Assembly (NCBI RefSeq): GCF_037482845.1
Contig: NZ_JBBHJW010000001.1
Location: forward strand, 806,001-870,000
DNA from: Paucibacter_B soli
GTDB taxonomy: Bacteria > Pseudomonadota > Gammaproteobacteria > Burkholderiales > Burkholderiaceae_C
Direction of reading: 5' to 3'
Length of the DNA: 64,000 nt
Each line of letters begins with the position of its first letter. The first letter of the stretch is position 1. Positions 35,441-46,400 of the stretch are shown here, piece after piece. The translations under genes were made by a program, and so were the position numbers. Below the pieces are notes generated by a model that did no database searches, was not told where the DNA came from, and worked only from the letters and a program-made list of their open reading frames with translations.

Positions 35441-36400
35441 ATGCTCAGGGAAGTCAAGGACAAGTCTGCCCGGCACTCCATCGCCGTGGCCCTGCTGTGC
35501 GCGCTGGCCCTGCACGCCGGCCTGTGGCGGCTGCTGCAGCCGGCGCTGCCCGCCTGGCAGGCCGGCGGCGCACGCCTGGCCATGCAGACCCGCGCGCTGC
35601 CGGCCGTAGCGCCGCCTACGCCGGTGGCAGCGCCGCGCGAGGCCGTCACGGCAGCCAGGCCCAGCGCCACGGCGGCAGCGCCCGGTGCAGCGCCGATACC
35701 GTCACCCGCGGCGACCGAACCCCTGCCAGCAGCGCTAGCGCTGCCGCTGCAGGGGACGGGCCGCCTCAGCTATCGCTACACCCAGGGGCAGGCCGAGGGC
35801 CAGGCCTTGCTGAGCTGGGAGCTGGGCGAGCAGGCCTACCAGCTGCGGCTGGAGCGCGAGCTGGCGGGCCGCGCCCTGCCGGCCTGGCGCAGCGAGGGCC
35901 GGCTCGACGCGCAGCAGGGCCTGGCGCCGGCGCGCTTTGCGGTACAGCGCGGCGGGCGCGATCGCCAGGCCATCAACTTCCGCCGCGAGCAGGGCTTGAT
36001 CAGCTTCTCGGCCAGCGCCGAGCTGCAGGCCCTGCCCGAGGGCGTGCAGGACCGCCTGTCCTGGTGGCTGCAACTGCCGGCCCTGCTGGCGGCGCAGCCC
36101 ACGCGCCTGGTGGCGGGGCAGGAGCTGCGCTTGCCGGTGGCCGCGCTGCGCGGCACGGCGCTGGACTGGGTATTCCGCGTCGAGGGCCGCGAGGAGGATG
36201 GGCTCTGGCACCTGAGCCGCCAGGCGCTGGGACCTTACGACGCCAGGCTCGACATCTGGCTGGACCCGCAGCGCCGCTACCTGCCGGTGCGGGTGCGCCA
36301 GAGCGTGGGCGAGGAGGAGCGCTGGGAGATGCGCTTGGAAGGGCAGCTGGACAGCCAAGCCGCCGAGCCCGCAGCGTCGGACGATAGCCCGAATCCCTGA
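35441..36400 (+). CDS. DUF3108 protein
   Basis: 319 residues. One N-terminal membrane anchor (IAVALLCALALHAGLWRLL), an Ala/Pro linker, then a beta-rich domain (GTGRLSYRYTQGQAEGQALLSW ... LDIWLDPQRRYLPVRVRQ) typical of DUF3108. Probably periplasmic. Function unknown. Divergent from the FAH gene with a 47-bp gap. Confidence 0.8.
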   Translation: MLREVKDKSARHSIAVALLCALALHAGLWRLLQPALPAWQAGGARLAMQTRALPAVAPPTPVAAPREAVTAARPSATAAAPGAAPIPSPAATEPLPAALALPLQGTGRLSYRYTQGQAEGQALLSWELGEQAYQLRLERELAGRALPAWRSEGRLDAQQGLAPARFAVQRGGRDRQAINFRREQGLISFSASAELQALPEGVQDRLSWWLQLPALLAAQPTRLVAGQELRLPVAALRGTALDWVFRVEGREEDGLWHLSRQALGPYDARLDIWLDPQRRYLPVRVRQSVGEEERWEMRLEGQLDSQAAEPAASDDSPNP

Positions 36401-36571
36401 GCACCGGCGCGCGAGCGTGATCTTGTGACGCTCCCACCACAAATCTCCTGGCACCAAGCCTCAAGAAGCCCGGCTTTCTGCCACTATTTGTGCGTGGCCG
36501 AAGCCATCGGGGCAGCGGGATCTCTTGAAACCGCTGCGACTGGCCACAGTTGCGGGACACAGGAGTACCTC

Positions 36572-36862
36572 ATGCACATGCTCTACAACTCCCCCAGTTT
36601 CATCGTGGTCCAGTTCGAGGTCCCGGTGGAAGCCTTGCGCTCCGATGGCGCGGGCGACAACGAGCACCCGCCGCTGCTGCGCGGCGGCTACGAGATCGTC
36701 GACAAGTTCACCCGCAAGGAAATCTTCATCGAGGGCGCGCTGGCCCAGCAGTTCCAGGAGGGCGTGGAAGCGCTGATCGAGCAGGATCCCAGCGAAGAGG
36801 ACCTCGACGATTTCATCGAGCGTTATGCCAATTTCGGCCATCAACCGGTCGTGATGCATTGA
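36572..36862 (+). CDS. DUF3567 small protein
   Basis: 96 residues. The ATG at 36572 is preceded by AGGAG; MLYNSP at 36578 is a possible alternative. YNSPSFIVVQFEV ... GGYEIVDKFTRKEIFIEGALAQQFQ is the conserved core, found widely in Burkholderiales. Role unknown. Confidence 0.85.
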   Translation: MHMLYNSPSFIVVQFEVPVEALRSDGAGDNEHPPLLRGGYEIVDKFTRKEIFIEGALAQQFQEGVEALIEQDPSEEDLDDFIERYANFGHQPVVMH

Positions 36863-36989
36863 ACAGCTTGGCCGGCAAAAGGCGGGAGAAAGCCGCGCAC
36901 AGCCACTTGTACTGAAGCCCCCGCTGCGCCAAGATGGGGCGGCCGCCCGGAATCAGCCGGGTTGGCCGCACCCTTGCGAGGAGCTGCCC

Positions 36990-39290
36990 ATGGTCAAGCG
37001 TCTGGCGGACACGCATGTACTGGCATCGCCCGGGCTCAAAGAGGCCCCGGTGCTCGACCGCATGTGCTCGCACTTCGTGCTGACGCTCACCGTCAAGCAT
37101 GCCGGCCGCTTCAATCTGCGCCGCGACTTCAACGGCCTGCTCTCCTTCACCGGCCGCCACCTGGTGTGGCCGCTGCGCGTGCTGACGCGCTTGCGCGAAT
37201 ACCTGGCCCAGCGCTGCCGCAACAACGAACTCTGGAACGGCCACGAGGGCCTGAGCGACGAGCAGTTTCTGGAACGCCATGGCGTGTGGAACGGCCCCTT
37301 CGCCGAGGCCACGCTGTTCTTCTATCTGGACGAGTACATCAAGGACGCGCCCAAGGACATGCTGGCCCTCTTGGCCACCACCTGCGAGGTGCTGGACCGC
37401 CAGCTCAAGCGCGAATCCACCCTGGTGGAGAAGAACATCGCCGCGCTGGGCAATCTGCTGCAGCTGAATCCGGCCGAGCGCGCCATCCTGCTCTACGGCA
37501 CGCTGGCGCGCTACCAGCGCGAGCTGCGCGGTGCGCTGGTCGAGTTCAAGGTCAATACCGCGCAGGAGGCCTTTGCGGCGATTGCCGCGGTGGCGGGCGT
37601 GAACGAGCAGGAGGTGGCCGAGGCCCTGCGCGCCGGCTCGCGCCTGGAACGCATAGGCATGGTGGAGAACCTGATCTCCGAACACAACATCACCGACCTG
37701 GCCGACCTCATGAAGGTCAGCGACCAGCTGCCGCCGGTGCTGATGCGCGAGTACCAGGGGCCGCAGGACCTGATGGCGGTGTTCACCCGCCCCGCCACGG
37801 TCAGCGAACTGCAGCCGGCCGACTTCGGCTTCATCAGCGAGGAGCTGCGCCTGCTGGGCTGCCTGCTGCGCAATGCGGTGGCGCGCCACCAGCCGGGCGT
37901 CAACGTGCTGCTCTACGGCCCGCCCGGCACCGGCAAGACCGAACTCGCCAAGGTAGCGGCCGAGGCCGCCGGCCTGAATCTCTACGAGGTCGAATATGCC
38001 GATCGCGATGGCAACTCGCTGTCCGGCCGCGACCGCTACCGCTCGCTGCAGATCAGCCAGGTGTTCCTGAAGGCAAGCGCCAATGTCGCGCTGCTGTTCG
38101 ACGAGGTGGAGGATGTGTTCCCGCCGCTGTCCAGCGACACCTCGCACCTGATCGCGCGCCTCGATGCCACGCTGGATGCGCCCAGCTCGGGCTCGGTGAG
38201 CGGCAAGGCCTGGGTGAACCAGATCCTCGAGACGAATCCGGTGCCGGTGATCTGGGTCACGAATCGCATCGAGCAGATCGACCCAGCGTTCCGGCGTCGC
38301 TTCCAGTACCACCTCGAGCTCAAGTCGCCGCCGCCGGGCGCGCGCCTGGGCCTGGTGCAGAAGGCGCTGGGGCCGGTGCAGGTGAGCGCCGAGTTCGCCG
38401 CCCGGCTGGCCGAGCGCCGCGGCCTCACGCCGGCGCAGATACGCACCGCGGTGCGCTTTGCCGAGCTGGCCGGCGCCGCGCATGAGGCCGAGGCGCTGAT
38501 CGAACGCCAGCTACAGGGTGCCGACAAGGCCCTGGGCAGCAAGCCGCAGGACCATGGCCTGCGCCCGGTGGTGACGCAGTACGCACTGGACCTGCTGAAC
38601 TGCGAATCGCGCTACGAGCTGCCGCGCATCGTCGCGGCCCTGGCCAGGCGCGGCACCGGCAACCTCTGCTTCTACGGCCCGCCCGGCACCGGCAAGACCG
38701 CCCTGGCCGAGCACATCGCCCAGCGCCTGCAGCGGCCCCTGATGGTGCGCCTGGCCAGCGATCTGGCCAGCAAGTTCGTCGGCGAGACCGAGCAGAACAT
38801 GGCGCGCATGTTCGAGAGCGCCGGCCAGGAGGGCGCGGTGCTGCTGCTCGACGAGGCCGACAGCTTTTTGCGCAGCCGCCGCATGGCCGAGCGCAACTAC
38901 GAGGTCAGCGAGGTCAACGAGATGCTGGCCGGCATGGAGCGCTTTGCCGGCATCTTCATCTGCACCACCAATCTGTTCGAGGACCTCGACGACGCGGCGC
39001 TGCGCCGCTTTGCCTTCAAGATCCGCTTCAAGCCGCTCACGCTGGCGCAGCGCCTGCGCATGTTCGAGCGCGAGGCCCTGCCGGAGGCGCAGGCGCCGAA
39101 CGGCGAACAGCAGGAGCGCCTGGCCGCGCTGGACTCGCTCACGCCCGGCGACTTCGCCGCGGTGCGCCAGCAGATCGCGATCCTGGGTGAGGCGCTGGAG
39201 CCCGACGAATTCCTCTGCCAGCTGGAGGCCGAACACCGGCTCAAGCCCGAGGTGCGCTCGCGTCGCGGCATCGGGTTCAAGCTGCACTGA
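36990..39290 (+). CDS. Protein with two AAA+ ATPase domains
   Basis: 766 residues. After about 300 residues without motifs, two AAA modules follow: LLYGPPGTGKTEL with LLFDEVEDVF, and LCFYGPPGTGKTAL with LLLDEADSFL. Both have the Walker pair, and the second has the pore-like KFVGE and a sensor region (CTTNL). The arrangement recalls hexameric remodelling ATPases, though the N-terminal domain is unfamiliar. The stop overlaps the next ATG by one base. Confidence 0.85.
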   Translation: MVKRLADTHVLASPGLKEAPVLDRMCSHFVLTLTVKHAGRFNLRRDFNGLLSFTGRHLVWPLRVLTRLREYLAQRCRNNELWNGHEGLSDEQFLERHGVWNGPFAEATLFFYLDEYIKDAPKDMLALLATTCEVLDRQLKRESTLVEKNIAALGNLLQLNPAERAILLYGTLARYQRELRGALVEFKVNTAQEAFAAIAAVAGVNEQEVAEALRAGSRLERIGMVENLISEHNITDLADLMKVSDQLPPVLMREYQGPQDLMAVFTRPATVSELQPADFGFISEELRLLGCLLRNAVARHQPGVNVLLYGPPGTGKTELAKVAAEAAGLNLYEVEYADRDGNSLSGRDRYRSLQISQVFLKASANVALLFDEVEDVFPPLSSDTSHLIARLDATLDAPSSGSVSGKAWVNQILETNPVPVIWVTNRIEQIDPAFRRRFQYHLELKSPPPGARLGLVQKALGPVQVSAEFAARLAERRGLTPAQIRTAVRFAELAGAAHEAEALIERQLQGADKALGSKPQDHGLRPVVTQYALDLLNCESRYELPRIVAALARRGTGNLCFYGPPGTGKTALAEHIAQRLQRPLMVRLASDLASKFVGETEQNMARMFESAGQEGAVLLLDEADSFLRSRRMAERNYEVSEVNEMLAGMERFAGIFICTTNLFEDLDDAALRRFAFKIRFKPLTLAQRLRMFEREALPEAQAPNGEQQERLAALDSLTPGDFAAVRQQIAILGEALEPDEFLCQLEAEHRLKPEVRSRRGIGFKLH

Positions 39291-40264
39291 TGCGCGGCGC
39301 CGCCCGTTTCCTATTCATCTTCTTCTTGCTGAGCCTGTGCAGCCGGCTCGCCAATGCCGACTGCCCGCCCCTGCCGCAGGCCAGCGCCACGCCCGCCCAG
39401 CTCGCCGCTGCTGCGCCCGACCGCGGCATGCTGTGGCGCCTCACGCGCGACGGTCGCAGCGCCTATCTGTTCGCCAGCCTGCATGTCGGCAGGCCCGAAT
39501 GGGCCTACCCCGGGCCGCTGCTGCGCGAGGCGCTGGCGCACAGCGAGCTGATCGCGCTGGAGCTAGACCTTGCTGACCCCCAGACGCAGCGTCTGCTGGC
39601 GCGCGGCCCGCGCCATGCCGAGGCGCTCAGGCTGGATGCCGCCACCCAGGCGCGCCTGCAGGCACAGGCGCGCGCCACCTGCCTGCCCGAGCAGGCACTT
39701 GCCGCCCTGCACCCGCTGCTGCAGCTGGCCACCCTCAGCCTACTGGCCGGACGCTGGGAGGGGCTGGACGCCGCCTATGGCCAGGAGCTGATGCTGGGCC
39801 GCTGGGCCACCGAGCAGGGCCGCCCCATCGCGGCGCTGGAAAACGCCGATGAGCAGCTGCGTGCCCTGGTGCCACGCCGCGCCGCGCCGGCGTTGCGCGC
39901 GCTGCGCCAGGGCCTGGCGCAACTTGAGGACGGCAGCCTGCGCCCGGTGCTGCGCCGCCTTGCCGCGGCCTGGGAGCGCGGCGACCTGGCCGAGCTGGCC
40001 GACTACGCCCGCTGGTGCGACTGCGCGGCCGACGCCGCCGACCGCGCCGAACTCAAGCGCCTCAACGACGATCGCAACCCCATGCTGGCCGCGCGCATCG
40101 CCGCCCTGCACGCGCGGGGTCAGATCTTGCTGGCGGCCGTCGGCGCCCTGCACATGACGGGCCCGCAGGCCCTGCCGCGCCTGCTTGAGGGGCAGGGATT
40201 TGTGGTGCAGGCACTGCATCCCCTGCCCGCTGGCGGCGGCCAAGGGCTACCATCGCCGAGATAG
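39290..40264 (+). CDS. TraB/GumN family protein
   Basis: 324 residues with a signal peptide (FLFIFFLLSLCSRLANA). LFASLHVGRPEW is the first GxxH motif, HSELIALELD follows, and near the end QILLAAVGALHMTGPQALPRLLEGQGF carries the second. TraB/GumN proteins are thought to be metallo-enzymes, and most in bacteria are uncharacterised. Coupled to the AAA gene (TGATG). Confidence 0.85.
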   Translation: MRGAARFLFIFFLLSLCSRLANADCPPLPQASATPAQLAAAAPDRGMLWRLTRDGRSAYLFASLHVGRPEWAYPGPLLREALAHSELIALELDLADPQTQRLLARGPRHAEALRLDAATQARLQAQARATCLPEQALAALHPLLQLATLSLLAGRWEGLDAAYGQELMLGRWATEQGRPIAALENADEQLRALVPRRAAPALRALRQGLAQLEDGSLRPVLRRLAAAWERGDLAELADYARWCDCAADAADRAELKRLNDDRNPMLAARIAALHARGQILLAAVGALHMTGPQALPRLLEGQGFVVQALHPLPAGGGQGLPSPR

Positions 40265-40288
40265 TGCTCTACCCAACACGGAGACAAC

Positions 40289-41014
40289 ATGGCCGACAAC
40301 AGCTTCACCAAATTCGTTCCCGGTTTCGAGTTCCTGCAAGGGCTGGTGAAGAACGCCGGCGCGGCGCTGCCCGGCATCGGGCAATGGGTGGCGCCCACCA
40401 TCAATCCCGAGGAGCTGAGCAAGCGCATCGAGGAGCTGCGCACGGTGCAGTTCTGGCTGGAGCAGAACGCACGCATGCTGGGCGCCACCATCCAGGCCCT
40501 GGAGGTGCAGCGCATGACGCTCTCGACCCTCAAGTCCATGAACGTGCCGATCAACGAGCTGAGCGCCGCGCTCAAGGTGCCCACGCCGGATTTGAGCAAC
40601 TGGCCCGGCGTGCCGCCCGGCGTGGCCAAGGCCGCCAAGAAGGCCGCCGCCAAGGCGGCACCCAAGGCCGAGGCCGCGGCCGGCAAGGATGAGGCCGCCA
40701 AGCCGGCCGCGCCGGTGGTCGACCCGATGCAATGGTGGGGCGCCTTGAGCCAGCAGTTCACCCAGCTGGCCGCCAATGCCATGAAGGACAGCGCCACCGA
40801 CGCCGCCAAGAATCTGGCCGGCGCCATCGTCAAGCAAAGCTTCGACGCCGCCGGCGAGACCCTCAAGAAGGCCGCCTCCGTGCCCGGTGCGGTGGTGGGT
40901 AGCATGGCCAACACCATGGCGGACACGGTTGGCAAGACGCTGGCCACCAAGCCCGCGGCCAAGCGCAGCAGCAGCGGTGCGCGCGCGGCGCCGGCGCGCA
41001 AGCGCAAGACCTGA
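40289..41014 (+). CDS. phaM: PhaM family PHA-granule regulatory protein
   Basis: 241 residues. FVPGFEFLQGLVKNAG ... LRTVQFWLEQNARMLGATIQALEVQRMTL is the conserved PhaM core. The C-terminus is rich in Lys/Ala and ends in ARAAPARKRKT, a DNA-binding tail. In Ralstonia PhaM activates PHA synthase and tethers PHB granules to the nucleoid. It indicates a PHA-storing bacterium, although no pha biosynthesis gene is in the window. Confidence 0.88.
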   Translation: MADNSFTKFVPGFEFLQGLVKNAGAALPGIGQWVAPTINPEELSKRIEELRTVQFWLEQNARMLGATIQALEVQRMTLSTLKSMNVPINELSAALKVPTPDLSNWPGVPPGVAKAAKKAAAKAAPKAEAAAGKDEAAKPAAPVVDPMQWWGALSQQFTQLAANAMKDSATDAAKNLAGAIVKQSFDAAGETLKKAASVPGAVVGSMANTMADTVGKTLATKPAAKRSSSGARAAPARKRKT

Positions 41015-41028
41015 CCCTCGCGGCGACC

Positions 41029-42213
41029 ATGCCTGCCTTCGCGCATGCCCATGCGACCCACCCCGACGCCCATCTGGCGCTGGCGCTGGCCGCGGCGCAG
41101 CTGGAGGCCCAGTGCAGCCAGCAGGGCAGCAGCAGCGGCCTGCGCCCCACGCTGGGCTGGATCTACCTGACCGAGGCCTTCGCGCCCAAGGCGCCCGCCT
41201 TGCTGGCCGAGCTGCAGCAGCGCTGGCCCGGGGTGGCCTGGGTGGGCGCCAGCGGCGTGGGCGTGTGCGCGACCGGGGTCGAGTATTTCGACGAGCCGGC
41301 GCTGGCCCTGATGCTGGCCGAGCTGCCACGCGAGCAGTTCCGCGTTTTTTCGGGCACGCGTCCGCTGGGCGCCTGGCGCGCCGAATGCGCCCAGGTCCAT
41401 GCCGATGGCAGCAGCACCGAGCTGCAGGAGTTGATCGCCGAGCTGGCCGGCCTGACGCAGGCGGGCTATCTGTTCGGTGGCCTTGCCTCGGGCCGGCGCC
41501 AGGCCCTGCAGATCGCTGACGGCATCTGGCAGGGCGGCTTGTCCGGCGTGGCCTTCACGGCCGCGCTGGGCATGGTCTCGCGCGTCAGCCAGGGCTGCCA
41601 GGCGCTGGGCCCGGAACGCCGCATCACGGCCTGCGATGGCAATCTGGTCACCGCACTCGACGGCCGGCCGGCGCTGGACTGCCTGCTGCAGGACCTCAGC
41701 CTGCCGGCCCTGACCGCGGCAAGCGATATGCGCGAGGCCCTGCCGCGCCTGCGGCGCACCCTGGTGGGCCTGCGTCAGGGTGGCAGCCAGGGCCATGGCG
41801 GGCGCGCCTATGGGCCCGAGGTGCAGGTGCGGCACCTGATCGGCATCGACCCGGCGCAACGCGCCGTGGCGGTGGCCGAGCGCCTGCAGCAGGGTCAGGT
41901 CTTGAGCTTCTGCGAACGCCACGCCGAGGCCGCGCGCCGCGACCTGATGCGCATCTGCACCGAGATCCGCGACGAGTGCGAGAGCCTGGCCGCCGCGCGG
42001 CCGGGTGCGGGCCAGATCGCGGGTGCCGTCTACATCAGCTGCGCCGGCCGCGGCGGCCCGCATTTCGGCGCGCCCTCGGCCGAGCTGCAATGGCTGCGCC
42101 ATGCCCTGGGCGATGTGCCCCTGGTGGGATTCTTCGCCGGCGGCGAGATCGCGCACGACAAGCTCTATGGCTATACCGGCGTGCTGACGGTGTTCCTGCA
42201 GCCGTCGTCATGA
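41029..42213 (+). CDS. FIST-domain sensory protein
   Basis: 394 residues with the FIST_N part (GWIYLTEAFAPKAPALLAEL ... WVGASGVGVC) and FIST_C (AGAVYISCAGRGGPHFG ... FFAGGEIAHDKLYGYTGVLTVF). FIST domains are thought to sense small ligands, often amino acids. The stop overlaps the LysR start (ATGA), so sensor and regulator are co-translated. Confidence 0.88.
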   Translation: MPAFAHAHATHPDAHLALALAAAQLEAQCSQQGSSSGLRPTLGWIYLTEAFAPKAPALLAELQQRWPGVAWVGASGVGVCATGVEYFDEPALALMLAELPREQFRVFSGTRPLGAWRAECAQVHADGSSTELQELIAELAGLTQAGYLFGGLASGRRQALQIADGIWQGGLSGVAFTAALGMVSRVSQGCQALGPERRITACDGNLVTALDGRPALDCLLQDLSLPALTAASDMREALPRLRRTLVGLRQGGSQGHGGRAYGPEVQVRHLIGIDPAQRAVAVAERLQQGQVLSFCERHAEAARRDLMRICTEIRDECESLAAARPGAGQIAGAVYISCAGRGGPHFGAPSAELQWLRHALGDVPLVGFFAGGEIAHDKLYGYTGVLTVFLQPSS

Positions 42214-43091
42214 GCTCGCCGCGCATTCCGCCCATCCACTGCCTGCAGGCCTTCGAGGCGCTGGCGCGGCTGCGCAGCGTGAGCCTGGCGGCCGAGGAGC
42301 TGAGCGTCACGCCCAGCGCCATCAGCCACCGCATCCGCCAGCTCGAATCGCAGCTGGGCCTGAAGCTGTTCACGCGCGACTTCGCCCTCAGCGAGGACGG
42401 CAAGGCCTATCTCGCGCCGGTGCGCCAGGGCCTGAAGTCGCTGCAGCAGGTGCCCGGCCACGCGGCGCAAAAGCCCAGCGGCGTGCGCCTGCGCCTGGCC
42501 GTCACGCCCACCTTCTCGCGCCAGATCCTGCTGCCCAGGCTGGCGCTGTTCCGCCACGCCTACCCCGAGGTGGAGCTGAGCATGCAGGTCTCGATCCCGC
42601 TGCTGGACGTGAAGGGCGAGGACGCCGACCTGGAGATCCGCTACGGCATGGGCCCCTACCCGGGGCTGGAAGCGGTGCGCGTGCTCAGCGACGAAGTCAC
42701 GCCGGTGTGCAGCCCCGAGTACCTGCACGAGTTCGGGCCCTTCGAAGGCTTCGAGAGCGCCGCCGAAGTGGGGCGAGCACGCCTGATACGCAGCCCCCTG
42801 GACCCCTGGAGCAGCTGGTTTGCCGCGCATGACATCCAGCTCGACGAGCCGCGCGCCGGTGCCCAGTTCAACGACGTCGGCCTGGTGCTGGACGCCGCCG
42901 CGGCCGGCTTTGGCGTGGCCCTGATGCGCATGAAGCTGGGCACCATGTGGTTGGACAGCGGCCGGCTGATACGCCTGTCCAGCCATACCGTGGCCTCGCC
43001 CTACCACCACTTCCTGTGCTGGAAGCCGGGCGCGATGGAGCGCTGGGAATGCGCCGCCTTTGCCGACTGGCTCAGGCGCGCGCTCGCCTAA
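42210..43091 (+). CDS. LysR-family regulator (GcvA-like)
   Basis: 293 residues. The winged helix is FEALARLRSVSLAAEELSVTPSAISHRIRQLE (about 14-45). The substrate-binding domain follows (RLAVTPTFSRQILLPRL ... FGVALMRMKLG), and the layout resembles GcvA. It sits just before the lactate permease and glc genes on the same strand; the intervening gap contains an inverted repeat suitable for it. Regulation of those genes is inference. Confidence 0.88.
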   Translation: MSSPRIPPIHCLQAFEALARLRSVSLAAEELSVTPSAISHRIRQLESQLGLKLFTRDFALSEDGKAYLAPVRQGLKSLQQVPGHAAQKPSGVRLRLAVTPTFSRQILLPRLALFRHAYPEVELSMQVSIPLLDVKGEDADLEIRYGMGPYPGLEAVRVLSDEVTPVCSPEYLHEFGPFEGFESAAEVGRARLIRSPLDPWSSWFAAHDIQLDEPRAGAQFNDVGLVLDAAAAGFGVALMRMKLGTMWLDSGRLIRLSSHTVASPYHHFLCWKPGAMERWECAAFADWLRRALA

Positions 43092-43150
43092 ACAAGCCAG
43101 CTGAACCAGGCCTGACAGCGGCCCTCATGGTTGACCCTGTGTCGGCCCGG

Positions 43151-43171
43151 CGTTTGAAATTTGCTCAAACG
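43151..43171. promoter_or_regulatory. Inverted repeat CGTTTGA-N7-TCAAACG, probable operator
   Basis: Perfect 7-bp arms around AATTTGC, 80 bp before the permease start. The spacing suits a LysR or GntR dimer. No other operator-like sequence was seen in the 159-bp gap. Confidence 0.5.
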
Positions 43172-43250
43172 GCGGCGCGCCAGCTTTCACGCACGGCGGG
43201 CGGCCTGCGCCCCACCATCCGTCCCACTCTCAAAAAAGACGGAGACGCCC

Positions 43251-44909
<1,659 letters not shown>

Positions 44910-44930
44910 GCGGCGCTACAGTCGGAGCCC

Positions 44931-46400
44931 ATGTCGCCTCACCCCACCACCCAAGCCGAGCTGGTGGCAGCGCTGCGGCCGCTGCTGCCCGCCCATGCCC
45001 TGCTGTGGACGCCCGAGGACACCACGCCCTATGAGTGCGATGGCCTGACCGCCTACCGCCAGCGCCCGCTGGCGGTGGCCCTGCCCGAAACTGAAAGCCA
45101 GGTGGCCGCGCTGCTGCAGGCCTGCCACCGGCTCAAGGTGCCGGTGGTGGCGCGCGGCGCGGGCACCGGGCTGTCGGGCGGCGCGCTGCCCCATGGGCAA
45201 GGCCTGACCCTGGCGCTGGCCAGGTTCAATCGCATCCTTGGCATCGACGTGCCGGCGCGCACGGCGCGCGTGCAATGCGGGGTGCGCAATCTGGCGATCT
45301 CGGAGGCGGCGGCGCCGCATGGCCTCTATTACGCGCCCGATCCCAGCAGCCAGATCGCCTGCACCATAGGCGGCAATGTGGCCGAGAACGCCGGCGGCGT
45401 GCACTGCCTCAAGTACGGCCTGACCCTGCACAATGTGTTGCGCGTGCGCGGCTTCACGGTGGAGGGCGAGGCTGTCGAGTTCGGCGCCGAGGCGCTCGAT
45501 GCGCCGGGCCTGGACCTCTTGCCCCTGGTGGTGGGCAGCGAGGGCATGCTGGCGGTGATCACCGAGGTGAGCGTCAAGCTCACCCCCAAGCCGCAGCTGG
45601 CGCGCTGCATCATGGCCAGCTTCGACGACCTGCGCAAGGCCGGCGACGCGGTGGCCGCCATCATCGCCGCGGGCATCATCCCGGCCGGGCTGGAGATGAT
45701 GGACAAGCCCATGACCGCTGCGGTGGAAGATTATGTGCACGCCGGCTACGACCTCACGGCCGAGGCCATCCTGCTGTGCGAGAGCGACGGCACGCCCGAG
45801 GAGGTGGCCGAGGAAATCGGCCGCATGCAGGACGTGCTGCTGCAAAGCGGTGCCACCCAGGTGGCGGTGAGCGCCGACGAGACGCAGCGCCTGCGCTTCT
45901 GGAGCGGGCGCAAGAACGCCTTCCCGGCCTCGGGCCGCATCAGCCCCGACTACATGTGCATGGACTCGACCATCCCGCGCCGCCGCCTGGCCGACATGCT
46001 GCTGGCGATCCAGCAGATGGAAAAGAAGTACGGCCTGCGCTGCGCCAATGTCTTCCATGCCGGCGACGGCAATCTGCATCCGCTCATCCTCTTCGATGCC
46101 AAGGACCCCGACCAGCTGCAGCGCTGCGAGGCCTTTGGCGCCGAGATCATGGAGACCAGCGTCGCGATGGGCGGCACCGTCACCGGTGAGCATGGCGTGG
46201 GCATCGAAAAGCTGAACTCCATGTGCGTGCAGTTCTCGCCCGAGGAGCTGGCGCAGATGGCCGCCATCAAGCGCGCCTTCGACCCGGCCGAGCTGCTCAA
46301 CCCGGGCAAGGTCATCCCGACGCTGAACCGCTGCGCCGAATACGGCCGCATGCATGTGAAACGCGGCCTCCTGGCCTTCCCCGAGCTGGAGCGCTTCTGA
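44931..46400 (+). CDS. glcD: Glycolate oxidase subunit GlcD (FAD-linked)
   Basis: 489 residues. The FAD-binding motif is RGAGTGLSGGALP, with DPSSQIACTIGGNVAENAGG. The C-terminal oxidase domain has FHAGDGNLHPLILFD and TGEHGVGIEKLN. It oxidises glycolate (or D-lactate) to glyoxylate with GlcE and GlcF. glcE starts in the overlapping TGATG. Confidence 0.93.
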   Translation: MSPHPTTQAELVAALRPLLPAHALLWTPEDTTPYECDGLTAYRQRPLAVALPETESQVAALLQACHRLKVPVVARGAGTGLSGGALPHGQGLTLALARFNRILGIDVPARTARVQCGVRNLAISEAAAPHGLYYAPDPSSQIACTIGGNVAENAGGVHCLKYGLTLHNVLRVRGFTVEGEAVEFGAEALDAPGLDLLPLVVGSEGMLAVITEVSVKLTPKPQLARCIMASFDDLRKAGDAVAAIIAAGIIPAGLEMMDKPMTAAVEDYVHAGYDLTAEAILLCESDGTPEEVAEEIGRMQDVLLQSGATQVAVSADETQRLRFWSGRKNAFPASGRISPDYMCMDSTIPRRRLADMLLAIQQMEKKYGLRCANVFHAGDGNLHPLILFDAKDPDQLQRCEAFGAEIMETSVAMGGTVTGEHGVGIEKLNSMCVQFSPEELAQMAAIKRAFDPAELLNPGKVIPTLNRCAEYGRMHVKRGLLAFPELERF